Positions 8,421 through 16,626 of a stretch of DNA of 29,114 nt are shown in pieces; positions within the stretch are counted from its first letter, which is position 1, and the number at the start of each line of letters is the position of its first letter. Below the pieces are notes generated by a model that was not told the DNA's origin, did no database searches, and worked only from the letters and a program-made list of their open reading frames with translations. A program made the position numbers and the translations under genes. This DNA comes from an uncultured Streptomyces sp. (GTDB taxonomy: Bacteria > Actinomycetota > Actinomycetes > Streptomycetales > Streptomycetaceae), in the NCBI GenBank assembly GCA_946480485.1, contig CAMLJW010000008.1, forward strand, positions 1 through 29,114, written 5' to 3'.

Positions 8421-9857
8421 GCTTGAGGACGGTCTCTCGCTTCCTTCCGCCGCTGGTGCGGCAGGGTTGCGCCACCTGCCCGCCCCGCACTCGCCTTGCG
8501 ACGGGTGCGGGTGGCGCGGGTCTTCTGGTCGGCTCCACGAGGCTTCGACACGGCCGGGGCGGTGTCCTGGTCTCCGGCCACTCCGGTACCAGTCGTGCGG
8601 GCTGCCCCGAGAGCGGCGAGGTTGAGCGCGGCGTTGTCGTCCCGGTCGAGGACCAGGCCGCAGGCGTCGCATGCGTAGGTCCGGACGTGCAGCGGCAGCT
8701 TGGCTTTCACCGCGCCGCACTGGGAACAGGTCTTGGAGGAGGGGTACCAGCGACTCGCCATGATGGTGCGGGTGGCGTGGCGCTGGCGGGTCTTGTGGTC
8801 GAGTTGGCGGCGGATCTCGCCGAATCCGGCGTCGGCGAGGCGGCGGGCCAGGCGCCGGTTGCGGAGCATGCCGGCTACGTTGAGGTCTTCGACCACGACG
8901 GTGCCGTACTCGGCGGCCACGGCGGTGGTGAGCTTATGCAAGGCGTCCGCGCGGAGATTCGCCACCCGGTGGTGCACCTTGTTGCGGGCGGCGTTGGCCT
9001 TCTCCCACCGCTTCGACGGCTTCTGGCCGGTGCGTCGGTCGGGTCCCCGGCGGCGGGAGACGATACGGGAGGCGCGGCGCAGTTCCTTGAGCGCCTGGTC
9101 GTAGTGGGTCGGGTTGGCGATGGTGCGGATCTCGCCCGTGCTGTCGGCCATCACCGCCAGGGTCTTGACGCCGAGGTCGATGCCGACCGCCACGTCCGGG
9201 CGTGTGACACGTTCGAGGTCACGCTTGACCTCTACCTGGAACGAGGCGAACCAGCGTCCGCGCTCGTGCCGGACGGTCGCGGACAGGATGCGTGCCGTCT
9301 GGGCCTGCACGCGGGTGAGGAGGCTGCCGGTGGGCTCGTGGGTGCGGAGTGTGCCCAGCCTCGGCAGTGTGACGTGCCGGCCGTCGGCGTCGACGCGGAT
9401 GGTGCCGGTGGTGAACCGGCAGGCAAGGCGTGCCTTCCGCTTCGGCTTGAACCGCGGCGCACCTACCCGCTTGCCGCGCCGTTTGCCCGTTCTTCGACTT
9501 CGCGTGGTTGTCGAACGCGGCCGACGCGTTCGCCAGGCCCGTGGAGTACTCCTCCTTGGAGTTCTGCTCCCACCAGGCGGAGAAACGCGGGTCAGTCTTC
9601 TTGGCCTCGTTGAACGCCTTCCGCAGCGACGGCAGCGACCACGACCGCCACTGGGTCAGCTCTGCCTCGGGGACGCCATAGGACTCCTCCGCGTGGCGCT
9701 GCCACCAGGAGGCGGTCACCCAGCCGACAGCCCAGTTGTACGCCGCGCGGGCCGCACCGCAGTGCGAGCGCAGCGCGGCTTCCTGGGAAGCGTTCGGATC
9801 GAGGGCGAACCGGAACGCCTGCACCACGAACCCGGGCTGCGGCTGGAACTTCTTCAT
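8399..9857 (-). pseudogene. tnpB: TnpB RNA-guided nuclease, broken by one frameshift
   Basis: Translation from ATG 9857 gives a normal TnpB N-terminus (MKKFQPQPGFVVQAFRFALDPN), preceded by GAGGTGG. At 9485-9488 the reading frame is lost. Removing one G from the GGG run (AACGGGCAAACGG) restores a continuous protein into the second frame, which carries the rest of TnpB. The RuvC-like nuclease parts are present: GIDLGVKTLAV (first Asp), VVVEDLNVAGM (Glu), the zinc finger CSQCGA...CDACG, and DRDDNAALNL (last Asp). The repaired protein would be about 485 residues. In this sequence it is inactive unless the G run is a sequencing error or is bypassed. TnpB cuts DNA guided by an RNA from the element's end. 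Confidence 0.85.
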
Positions 9858-10012
9858 TCGGCCACCTCGCCGGTCGCCATGGCCACCGCACGGGCGGCCC
9901 GGTTCTTCGCCGCCCGCCGCCCGTACAGACGCGCGCACATCGACGTGAGCACCTCGGTGATGTCCCGCACCAGATCGTCAGCGCTCTCGGTGGCCCCGGC
10001 CTCGAGGCTCAC
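9854..10012 (-). pseudogene. tnpA: Serine recombinase (IS607 tnpA), C-terminal remnant
   Basis: The end of this frame reads DDLVRDITEVLTSMCARLYGRRAAKNRAARAV, which is the conserved C-terminal helix region of IS607 serine recombinases. Its stop overlaps the tnpB start in ATGA. The N-terminal catalytic domain with the nucleophilic serine is missing. Upstream, the same frame runs into fkbM-like sequence (EIISFEPA), so the gene was cut by a deletion or imprecise junction near 10012. Confidence 0.7.
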
Positions 10013-10240
10013 GGGAAGACGGACACGCCACGAGGGAGGGCGCGCGGGCTCGAACGAGATGATCTCCCCGCTGTAGCCGAACCGCCGCAGGTCTGCCCCG
10101 TACTGCCGGCGTTCGCCGCGACGTCGATCACCCGGTCGATACCGTGATGGCGCATGGTCCGTACCCGATACCACCCAGGGCACCGCACCGACTCGGCCCC
10201 GGCGCGCCGCAACGTCCGATGTACGCCTGGCTTGATCAGC
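10013..10240 (-). pseudogene. Decayed FkbM methyltransferase fragment
   Basis: Two adjacent frames carry parts of one FkbM SAM-binding domain. RHHGIDRVIDVAANAG is in the frame ending at 10009, and YGADLRRFGYSGEIISFEPA is in the next frame. Adding one C after GCCGGC (about 10106) joins them into VIDVxANAGQYGADLRRFGYSGEIISFEP, a normal FkbM sequence. The conserved Gly of VGAN is also Ala. The rest of the gene is missing where it meets tnpA. Upstream, the frame stays open back to the stop of the intact fkbM at 10357, but that part is not recognisable. Confidence 0.7.
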
Positions 10241-10356
10241 CGGGACGCGCCGGGTGGCGCCTGCAGGGCCCTCTCATACTCCCTTTGGTCGGTCGGGTCG
10301 CCCGGCAGGAGGCTCCGACTCCCTGCGGACGGTGCCTCTTGATCTCTGGCCCTTTT

Positions 10357-11127
10357 TCAAGGGATGTGGCACGCGGTGGCATAGAAGTCCCCCCACGACA
10401 GGTCTTCCTCCAGGGCCATCGATACCGCTCGGTCGTGGTTGAACCAGACTCGGGCGGGGCGCATGGTCTCTCCCGGCGAGAACGCATACCGGTAGGTCGC
10501 GATCGAATCAAGGTGCTCAAAGCACTTGACTGTCATGTCACGCATGGCCGGGTTGAACTCCAGAGACAGGGCTGGAATCGTTTGGGAGAGCCCTTGGAGC
10601 GTCTCGTACTCGTAACCCTCGACATCGATCTTGCAGAATTCGGGAACACCGAAGACAGCGATCATCGAGTCCAACGTCGTGACGCGAACCTGCACATCAC
10701 CCGTCCATGAATTTCCCACATAGTCAGAGCGATTGACGAATTCGCTCGACATCGAGGCGAGAACATGGTTCGAGGCCAGATGGAGGGTGGCGGTACCCGG
10801 TTTTTCTGCCAGTCCGGCACGAACGAGCGTGAAATTCCGATGAGCGCCGAACCGTTTGGCGAGAAGAGCAGCGCACAGGGGTTGAGGGTCTACCGCGACC
10901 ACCTGCGCTCCAAGTGCAAGGAACACCTCTGTCCGGTTCCCCATGTTGGCTCCGACATCGAAAACCAAGGCTCCCGGCCTAACAAAATCACGATAGAACG
11001 ACGTGCGCCTCCGCCGAGCCCGCCGACGAGCCGGCGAGAATTTTTCCTGCACCGACTTGGCGTGCGGAAAGATCCTCGAATGCTGCACGATTTCCCTGAG
11101 TCCGCTCACAGCGGAAAGACCCGACAT
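10357..11127 (-). CDS. FkbM family SAM-dependent methyltransferase
   Basis: The 256-residue protein has a basic N-terminus (PARRRARRRR), then the SAM motif LVFDVGANMGNRTEVFLALGA, the acidic strand VVAVDPQPL, and EFCKIDVEGYEYETLQGLS followed by LSLEFNPAM. These are the FkbM hallmarks. It is clearly different from the FkbM at 3232 and so probably acts on a different hydroxyl of the polysaccharide. ATG 11127 is the only good start; the upstream GGCGGGAA is a weak ribosome site. It is the last intact gene of the leftward polysaccharide series, 399 bases after the class I methyltransferase. Confidence 0.87.
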   Translation of the reverse strand: MSGLSAVSGLREIVQHSRIFPHAKSVQEKFSPARRRARRRRTSFYRDFVRPGALVFDVGANMGNRTEVFLALGAQVVAVDPQPLCAALLAKRFGAHRNFTLVRAGLAEKPGTATLHLASNHVLASMSSEFVNRSDYVGNSWTGDVQVRVTTLDSMIAVFGVPEFCKIDVEGYEYETLQGLSQTIPALSLEFNPAMRDMTVKCFEHLDSIATYRYAFSPGETMRPARVWFNHDRAVSMALEEDLSWGDFYATACHIP

Positions 11128-11526
11128 AAAGGGTATCTTATTCCCGCCGAAGACAATTTTGGCCGTACTGGTTCTGGATCACGCTGATTTCATCCGTCTG
11201 CACGAGCCGCACACCGGTCCACGGCAACCACGCGCGAGCTCGGTCAACTGTCGCTCGACGAGACAGCGTGGTGGTGCCATGGCGTACTTGGTACCGATGA
11301 TGATGCCGGGCGTCCCCGAACGGCGGACCGTGAACCGGATGTCCCGTCGAAGCAGACTAGAGCCATCCAGGCGTGTTTCGAAAGTCCCGCCTGCCCCGCG
11401 GCGTCCGGTGCGTGCTCTCGGCGTGCCGGCCGGACGTCCTCGTACGGGACGTACTTGGGCTTTCGGCTGGTGCGGCGAGAGTGCGTGGCGGGCGTCGCGA
11501 CGGGGTGAACGTTGACTGCCGGGGTA
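11128..11526. other. Intergenic stretch without a recognisable gene
   Basis: About 400 bases separate two leftward methyltransferase genes. The frames on both strands give short arginine- and serine-rich translations with no family motif. One leftward frame (containing FTVRRSGTPGIIIGTKYA) looks faintly protein-like and could be a remnant of a lost gene, but I cannot name it. Confidence 0.4.
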
Positions 11527-12282
11527 CTATTTGCCCTTGACGAAGATATCTGTCTGCCCCCAGCCCACCAGCTGAGGAACGACTCCACGGCAGGAGACCC
11601 TGGAGTATCCCTTCAGTTCCTGCAGGGCGCGGGAATAGGATGGGCGATCGCTGTTGTCGACGACCAGCATGCCCCCCGACTTGAGTCTCGACGTGGCATG
11701 CCGAATACACGAAGGGCGCGCCCGCCCATCGATCATGACAATGTCGAAATGATCCTCTGGGAATTCGTCGATCTGTGAAGCGTACGAGCGGAAACTGTAC
11801 CCGTGGTATTCCCTGTTCGAAGACAGATAGGACCCCGAGTCATCGAATCCACCTGGAACCTCGGAATCATTCAACAGCACAGGCGGGGCCAGCCGATATT
11901 CAACATGGGCCGAGTGCGTCAGCCTTGAGTTCAGCTTTTCATACCACAGGGAATCGTGCTCGACGCTCACGCACTCGGCACCTCTTGCGATCCAGTACAA
12001 GGTGGATCCGCCACTGCCGTACTCAAAGACCTTGCGCCCCTCGAGCGCTTGCGCGTCCAGGTACTCGATCGCGCCGAAAGTGATCCATGGAGAGGGCTTG
12101 CGCAGCAGGTACCCCGGGCGCAGCGAGGAAATCCACTTCAACGCGTGCTTACGGTGTTCCCTGTGAGCAATGATCAGATGCGCGAAGATGATCGCACGGA
12201 GGACATGGTAGATCGGTCTTGCGTATCTGACAAAGACCGATGGAAGTGGAATTCGGATTTCCACCTGGTCCCGCACACCCAC
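11527..12282 (-). CDS. Class I SAM-dependent methyltransferase
   Basis: A 251-residue protein with a Rossmann-type methyltransferase core. VFEYGSGGSTLYWIARGA is the SAM-binding loop, CVSVEHDSLWYEKL the acidic strand, and FDIVMIDGRARPSC is followed by GGMLVVDNSDR, the later strands. A hydrophobic N-terminal stretch (YHVLRAIIFAHLIIAH) may associate with the membrane. The frame is open further upstream, but that part lies inside gmd. The GTG at 12282 has AAAGGAG six bases before it and is the likely start. It lies 70 bases after gmd on the same strand and probably methylates a sugar or sugar-linked group of the same polysaccharide. Confidence 0.8.
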   Translation of the reverse strand: MGVRDQVEIRIPLPSVFVRYARPIYHVLRAIIFAHLIIAHREHRKHALKWISSLRPGYLLRKPSPWITFGAIEYLDAQALEGRKVFEYGSGGSTLYWIARGAECVSVEHDSLWYEKLNSRLTHSAHVEYRLAPPVLLNDSEVPGGFDDSGSYLSSNREYHGYSFRSYASQIDEFPEDHFDIVMIDGRARPSCIRHATSRLKSGGMLVVDNSDRPSYSRALQELKGYSRVSCRGVVPQLVGWGQTDIFVKGK

Positions 12283-12352
12283 TGGGTGCTCCTTTGCAGT
12301 GTTTGGTCCGTGGCCTTCGTGGCGCGAGAAACCCACTCGTGTCAGGGTGGGA

Positions 12353-13396
12353 CTACTGCCGTGCCAGTTCCAGAACGGGGGACCTGGCAGGCATGCCGAC
12401 AGAAGCCGAAGGGGCGGCAGACAGGGCCGCGAGTTCCGCGTCGACCATGAGACGGGCCAGTTCAAGGGCTCGTACACGCGGCCGCCAGCCGAGGACTCGC
12501 TCCGCCTTGGAAGCATCACCGACCAGGTCGTCGACCTCGGTCGGTCGCAGATAGCGCTTGTCGAAGGTGACGTAGTCGCACCAGTCGAGGCCGACATGAG
12601 CGAAGCACTGGTCGACAAAGTCGCGCACGCTGTGGCTGACGCCGGTGGCGACCACATAGTCGTCCGGTTCGTCCTGCTGCAGCATCAACCACATCGCCTC
12701 AACGTATTCGGCGGCATACCCCCAGTCCCGACGGGCGTCCAGGTTGCCCAGGTGGATCACGTCCTGCAGTCCGGCCTTGATCCGAGCCGCCGCCATGGCG
12801 ACCTTGCGGGTGACGAAGGTGGGGCCGCGGCGGGGGGACTCGTGGTTGAAGAGAATGCCGTTGACCGCGTAGAGCCCGTACGCCTCGCGGTAGTTGCGGG
12901 TCGCCCAGTACGCGTACACCTTTGCCGCCCCGTAGGGCGAGCGTGGGTGAAAGGGAGTGTGCTCGTTCTGGGGTGGCGGTGTCGCGCCGAACATCTCCGA
13001 ACTGGATGCCTGATAGAAGCGACAAGGAAGGCCAGTCGTCCGGACCGCCTCCAGCAGCCTGATCGTGCCCAGCCCCGTGGTGTCGCCGGTGAATTCGGGT
13101 TCGTCGAAGGACACCCGCACGTGCGACTGGGCCGCCAGGTGGTACACCTCGTCGGGCTGCACCTGCTCCAGGAGAGCCGCGATTCGGGTCCCGTCGGTGA
13201 GATCGCCGAAATGCAGAAAAAGGCGGGCATCGGCATCATGCGGATCCCGGTAGAGGTGGTCGATGCGCTGGGTGTTGAAAGTGGAGGCGCGACGGACGAT
13301 CCCGTGCACCACGTAGCCCTTCTGCAGCAGCAGCTCTGCGAGATACGAGCCGTCCTGGCCGGTAATACCAGTGATCAGCGCCGTCTTGACGGTCAT
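12353..13396 (-). CDS. gmd: GDP-mannose 4,6-dehydratase
   Basis: This extended short-chain dehydrogenase (347 residues, the usual length) converts GDP-D-mannose to GDP-4-keto-6-deoxy-D-mannose, the first step to GDP-L-fucose. The NADP-binding motif [19 protein letters not shown] is at residues 10-28, followed by the family stretch [20 protein letters not shown]. The catalytic set is visible as SSSEMFG, and [10 protein letters not shown] holds Tyr-x3-Lys. [16 protein letters not shown] and [13 protein letters not shown] are near-diagnostic for Gmd. ATG 13396 follows AAGGAG at 5-6 bases; the GTG six bases earlier overlaps the ribosome site. It is divergent from the kinase/fcl pair, and Fcl supplies the next step. 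Confidence 0.95.
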   Translation of the reverse strand: MTVKTALITGITGQDGSYLAELLLQKGYVVHGIVRRASTFNTQRIDHLYRDPHDADARLFLHFGDLTDGTRIAALLEQVQPDEVYHLAAQSHVRVSFDEPEFTGDTTGLGTIRLLEAVRTTGLPCRFYQASSSEMFGATPPPQNEHTPFHPRSPYGAAKVYAYWATRNYREAYGLYAVNGILFNHESPRRGPTFVTRKVAMAAARIKAGLQDVIHLGNLDARRDWGYAAEYVEAMWLMLQQDEPDDYVVATGVSHSVRDFVDQCFAHVGLDWCDYVTFDKRYLRPTEVDDLVGDASKAERVLGWRPRVRALELARLMVDAELAALSAAPSASVGMPARSPVLELARQ

Positions 13397-13402
13397 GCGC
13401 AC

Positions 13403-13584
13403 TCCTTGCTGGCGGGTCGACGGGGCAGGGAAACGTGTCTCTTTCAGGTGGGCGCGCCCTGCAGCGCCTGGTCAGCTTACGTAAAAGCTAGGAATTCAGT
13501 GGGATTGTGACGATGTGTCGGTATTTGTACCCATTAACGTAAGGTCGAGGGGGAACTCACCGGATCCGACCGAGGACGGACACC
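13403..13584. promoter_or_regulatory. Divergent promoter region between gmd and the tyrosine kinase gene
   Basis: This 182-bp region must drive both directions. It is AT-richer than its surroundings and holds an inverted repeat AGCTT-ACGTAA-AAGCT at 13474-13489, with a related TTAACGTAAGG at 13534-13544. No clear -35/-10 pair could be chosen. Confidence 0.5.
13474..13489. promoter_or_regulatory. Inverted repeat, possible operator
   Basis: AGCTT and AAGCT flank ACGTAA, and the centre contains the palindrome TTACGTAA. A second ACGTAAG lies about 55 bases right, in front of the kinase gene. The position between divergent polysaccharide operons suggests a regulator site; no regulator is identified. 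Confidence 0.35.
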
Positions 13585-15081
13585 TTGGACCTGCTCGACT
13601 ACCTACGAGTCCTGTCTCGCCGATGGGCCACCATCGTCATCCTGGCCCTGCTCGGAACCGGAGTCGGCGCACTGGCCACGCAGACCGCGACGCCTCAGTT
13701 CCAAGCCACTTCCACCCTCTTCTTCGCGCTGCGGGAGCGCGCTGACCCGACGGAGATGTCCTTGGGGACGGCATTCACCCAGGCTCGAATGAGGTCCTAT
13801 GCGGAGGTGGCCACGAGCTCTCTGGTGACGCGGGAGGTCATCAAGACGATGAGGCTGGACATGACACCGCGGGACTTGAGCGGCAAGATCAAGGCGACTG
13901 TTCGTCCCGACGCCGTGCTGGTCCGGCTCACCGTCACCGACATCCGTCGGAATCGGGTGGCCGACATCAACAACGCGGTCGCCCGGCGTTTCGCCGAGGT
14001 GGTCAGTGATCTCGAGAGCCCGCCGGACGCCGAGCGGTCCCCGGTGAGACCGACCGTTGTCCAGTCGGCCTCGACGCCTTCCGACCCCTCGTCCCCGCGC
14101 CCTGCCGTCAACCTCGGGCTGGGACTCCTGGCGGGGCTGCTTCTCGGGGCCGGTATCGCCGTGGCAAGCAAGTCGCGGGACCATTCGGTACGCACTCCAG
14201 AGGAACTGGCCGGGTTCCTGGCCGGCGTCGGCGGCCCGCCGGTGCTCAGCAGCATCGTGCACGACCCGCAAGCCGCCCGTCATCCGGTGGCGGTGCGCGA
14301 CAACACGCAAGGACTGCGTGCCGAAGGCTTCCGCCGGCTGAGCACCACCCTGCGGTTCGTGGGCGTGGACCGGCCACCGAAAGTGATCGCCGTAACCAGC
14401 CCGCTGCCCATGGAGGGGAAGACCAGTGTCGCGGTCAACCTGGCCGCGACACTGGCTGATACCGGAGCATCGGTGTGCCTTGTCGACACCGACCTGCGGT
14501 GCCCCTCCATCGCCCGGGCCCTGGGCCTGGTCCAGGAGGCGGGGCTCACCACCGCGTTGATCGGTCAGGTCGACGTGCACCGACTGCTGCAGTCCGCAGG
14601 TTCCTTCTCGGTACTGACCAGCGGCTCACTCCCCCCGAACCCCACCGAGCTCCTGGGCAGTGCCCAGCTCAAGGCCCTGCTGCGCGATCTCGCCGAGAGG
14701 TTCGACCACGTCGTGGTGGATACCGCGCCGGTACTCCCGACTGCGGACACAGCCGTGATCGCTCCCGCCATGGACGGCTGCCTACTGGTGGTGCGCGCTT
14801 CGCACACCAGCTGCTACCAACTCGGCGAAACTCTCCGCTCACTACGGCACGTCGGGGCTTTCGCGTTCGGCACGGTCCTCAACATGACGAAGCCGAAGGA
14901 CGACGGCCTTCATGGCTACATGTACGACAACCGGCCGCGATCCGTCGGAGCGCGACGCTTCCATCGGCTGCGCCGACTGGTGCACGGGGGACAAGCACGT
15001 GCAATTCCCCGGTCCCGCCACCGGAAGGCGAACAACGACCAGCTGTGTTCTGCGACAACCGAGAGGAGTGCCAAGAAGTGA
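13585..15081 (+). CDS. Chain-length regulator / bacterial tyrosine kinase (Wzc/CpsD-like)
   Basis: The 498-residue protein joins a Wzz-type membrane part to a cytoplasmic BY-kinase. Residues 1-30 include a membrane segment (ATIVILALLGTGVGALA). A periplasm-facing-type region follows to about 165, then a second membrane segment (LGLGLLAGLLLGAGIAVA). The kinase has Walker A SPLPMEGKTS (about residue 273), Walker A' CLVDTDLR, and Walker B HVVVDTAP. It would set chain length and couple polymerisation to export. The C-terminus has only two tyrosines close together (GYMYDNRP) and is otherwise basic, so the usual tyrosine cluster for autophosphorylation is poor. The start is TTG 13585 after GAGGAC. 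The stop overlaps the fcl start in GTGA. Confidence 0.88.
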   Translation: MDLLDYLRVLSRRWATIVILALLGTGVGALATQTATPQFQATSTLFFALRERADPTEMSLGTAFTQARMRSYAEVATSSLVTREVIKTMRLDMTPRDLSGKIKATVRPDAVLVRLTVTDIRRNRVADINNAVARRFAEVVSDLESPPDAERSPVRPTVVQSASTPSDPSSPRPAVNLGLGLLAGLLLGAGIAVASKSRDHSVRTPEELAGFLAGVGGPPVLSSIVHDPQAARHPVAVRDNTQGLRAEGFRRLSTTLRFVGVDRPPKVIAVTSPLPMEGKTSVAVNLAATLADTGASVCLVDTDLRCPSIARALGLVQEAGLTTALIGQVDVHRLLQSAGSFSVLTSGSLPPNPTELLGSAQLKALLRDLAERFDHVVVDTAPVLPTADTAVIAPAMDGCLLVVRASHTSCYQLGETLRSLRHVGAFAFGTVLNMTKPKDDGLHGYMYDNRPRSVGARRFHRLRRLVHGGQARAIPRSRHRKANNDQLCSATTERSAKK

Positions 15082-16052
15082 TCACGGCAACCGCATCCCC
15101 GTGTGGACAGGTGCACCGCCCCCTCGACCGTTCGGCCCGCGTGTTCGTGGCCGGCAGCCGAGGGCTGGTCGGTTCGGCGATGTGCAGGGAACTGGTCCGG
15201 GAGGGGTTCACTGATGTGGTCGGACCCGGCTCGGCGGAGTTGGACCTGCGGGAGCGTCGGGCCGTTCTCGACTGGTTCGCGGCCACGCGCCCCGACGTGG
15301 TGGTGCTCGCGGCCGCGCGGGTGGGTGGCATCAAGGCCAACGCCACCCGGCCCGCCGAGTTCCTCTCCGACAATCTCCGCATCCAGGTCAATGTGCTCGA
15401 CGCGGCCCTGGAACAGGGAGTGGAACGGCTGCTGTTCCTGGGCTCCAGCTGCATCTATCCCAAGTTCGCCGAGCAGCCCATCCGGGAGGAGGCACTCCTG
15501 ACGGGTCCGCTGGAGCCGACCAACGACGCCTACGCCATCGCCAAGATCGCCGGCGTTCTGCAGGTGCAGGCGGTACGGAGGCAGTACGGTCTGCCGTGGA
15601 TCTCCGCCATGCCGACCAATCTGTACGGGCCGGGCGACACCTTCCATCCCGAGTACTCCCATGTACTGCCGTCTCTGATCCGGCGCTTCCACGAGGCGAA
15701 GGAGTCGGGGGCGCCACGCGTGGTGAACTGGGGAAGTGGCAGGCCTCGCCGGGAGTTCCTGCACGTCGACGACCTGGCCCGGGCGTGCCTGCATCTGCTG
15801 CAGCGCTACGACGGGGACGGCCCGGTCAACGTCGGCACCGGAACGGACCTGACCATCCGTGAACTGGCGCTCCTCGTCGCGGAAACCGTCGGTTATCGCG
15901 GCACCGTTGAGTGGGATCCGAGTCAACCGGACGGCACCCCCCGCAAACTCCTCGATGTCTCCAGGCTCGCCGCGCTGGGCTGGGCGCCTCGTGTCGGTCT
16001 GCGAGAGGGAGTTGCCCAGACGTATGCCTGGTACGCGGAGAACCTCGGGTAG
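15078..16052 (+). CDS. fcl: GDP-L-fucose synthase
   Basis: This enzyme (324 residues) epimerises and reduces GDP-4-keto-6-deoxy-mannose to GDP-L-fucose with NADPH. The nucleotide loop VFVAGSRGLVGSA is near residue 20, followed by LDLRERRAVLDWF. AARVGGIKANATRPAEF and LGSSCIYPKFAEQPI are strongly typical of Fcl/WcaG. The catalytic Tyr-x3-Lys is in YAIAKIAG, and NLYGPGDTFHPEYSHVLPSLIRRFHEAK is diagnostic. The GTG start lies inside the stop of the kinase gene (GTGA), with GAGAGGAG about 9 bases upstream. The frame is open further upstream, but that is antisense-like shadow within the kinase gene. With gmd it completes the GDP-fucose pathway. Confidence 0.95.
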   Translation: MITATASPCGQVHRPLDRSARVFVAGSRGLVGSAMCRELVREGFTDVVGPGSAELDLRERRAVLDWFAATRPDVVVLAAARVGGIKANATRPAEFLSDNLRIQVNVLDAALEQGVERLLFLGSSCIYPKFAEQPIREEALLTGPLEPTNDAYAIAKIAGVLQVQAVRRQYGLPWISAMPTNLYGPGDTFHPEYSHVLPSLIRRFHEAKESGAPRVVNWGSGRPRREFLHVDDLARACLHLLQRYDGDGPVNVGTGTDLTIRELALLVAETVGYRGTVEWDPSQPDGTPRKLLDVSRLAALGWAPRVGLREGVAQTYAWYAENLG

Positions 16053-16236
16053 TTGAAGGTCCGCGTCCGGGAAGGGGCTACCCACATTTCGTAATGCCCG
16101 GCGACCTGTGTGGGCGGGCGTGCGCCGCTTACCTCTGGAACACTGCGACGCCGCCACACGTTCGCACCGAGGTGCCCTCCGGGCTGGATCAGCGCCCTCG
16201 TGGGCCAAGAAGAGGAGGGCCGAGGAGGAGGCAAAT

Positions 16237-16266
16237 CGGCCGCCCTCCCAAGCAGGAGGGCGGCCG
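16237..16266 (-). terminator. Strong hairpin after the first chaplin gene
   Basis: A perfect 12-bp GC-rich stem (CGGCCGCCCTCC paired with GGAGGGCGGCCG) with a 6-base loop lies about 33 bases beyond the chaplin stop. It probably terminates the leftward chaplin transcript, and may also stop the rightward fcl transcript. Confidence 0.75.
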
Positions 16267-16298
16267 GTCCGCAAGGTCCGCCACGTCGTCGGACGGCG

Positions 16299-16541
16299 TC
16301 AGGCGTGGGCGCAGACGGTGCCGAACGCCGGGTTCAGCAGGGCGATGGAGTCCACGGTGTTCCCGCAGACGTTGGCCGGGACGTGGACCGGGGCCTGCAC
16401 GACACTGCCTGACAGGGCACCCGCGGAGTTGGAAGCGATGGCGCTCGCGCCACTGTCGTCGGCGGCGGCGATGCCGGCGGTGCCCGCCACGGCGGCGGCG
16501 GCAACGGAGGACAGGGCCAGGCCCTTCGCGATACGCGACAT
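16299..16541 (-). CDS. Short chaplin (aerial-hypha surface amyloid)
   Basis: The 80-residue protein has a Sec signal peptide (MSRIAKGLALSS, hydrophobic alanine-rich core, AAA before DDSG), leaving about 53 mature residues that form a single chaplin domain: ALSGSVVQAPVHVPANVCGNTVD, then IALLNPAFGTVC. Both conserved cysteines are present. Short chaplins assemble into amyloid-like fibrils that lower surface tension and coat aerial hyphae and spores. There is no sortase signal, so it is not a long chaplin. ATG 16541 has AAGGAG nine bases upstream; the longer frame has no support. Just upstream lies a sigma-BldN-like promoter. Confidence 0.93.
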   Translation of the reverse strand: MSRIAKGLALSSVAAAAVAGTAGIAAADDSGASAIASNSAGALSGSVVQAPVHVPANVCGNTVDSIALLNPAFGTVCAHA

Positions 16542-16597
16542 GGGAAAGTGCTCCTTGGGATTGATGCAAACGCCGGGCGGGAACGCCCGACTCTGAA

Positions 16598-16626
16598 TCA
16601 ACGCGCGGCCGAGAGCCCGAGTTATG
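16598..16626 (-). promoter_or_regulatory. Sigma-BldN-like promoter of the first chaplin
   Basis: Reading leftward, CATAAC (16626-16621), a 17-bp spacer and CGTTGA (16603-16598) closely match the sigma-BldN consensus known for chaplin and rodlin genes (CGTAAC-N16-CGTTGA). The start point would be about 50 bases before the chaplin ATG. Confidence 0.6.

Larger units (their letters stand above)
8300..10012 (-). mobile_element. IS607-type element remnant (tnpA tail, frameshifted tnpB, hairpin-rich end)
   Basis: Read leftward, the element has a serine-recombinase C-terminus (tnpA) overlapping the tnpB start in ATGA, the gene order of IS607 elements, followed by the hairpin-rich end beyond tnpB. 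The catalytic part of tnpA is absent, so the element cannot mobilise itself. The boundaries are approximate: the right edge is where fkbM-like sequence gives way to tnpA sequence (about 10012), and the left edge is near the hairpin at 8310-8327. IS607 elements leave no target duplication, so the ends cannot be confirmed by direct repeats. Confidence 0.7.

Noticed and set aside
8399..9310. Treating the C-terminal tnpB frame as a complete short transposase
   Set aside because: It begins in the middle of the protein, and the missing N-terminus is present just upstream in another frame; a frameshift explains both.
7877..9613. Long rightward open frame (578 codons)
   Set aside because: It runs antisense to tnpB and overlaps the end of the fucosyltransferase in another frame; the translation is low-complexity with no motif.
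12283..12657. N-terminal extension of the class I methyltransferase
   Set aside because: It would overlap gmd by about 300 bases and has no methyltransferase sequence; GTG 12282 has a good ribosome site.
14475..15077. N-terminal extension of GDP-fucose synthase
   Set aside because: It lies inside the kinase gene in another frame, and the family N-terminus starts just after GTG 15078.
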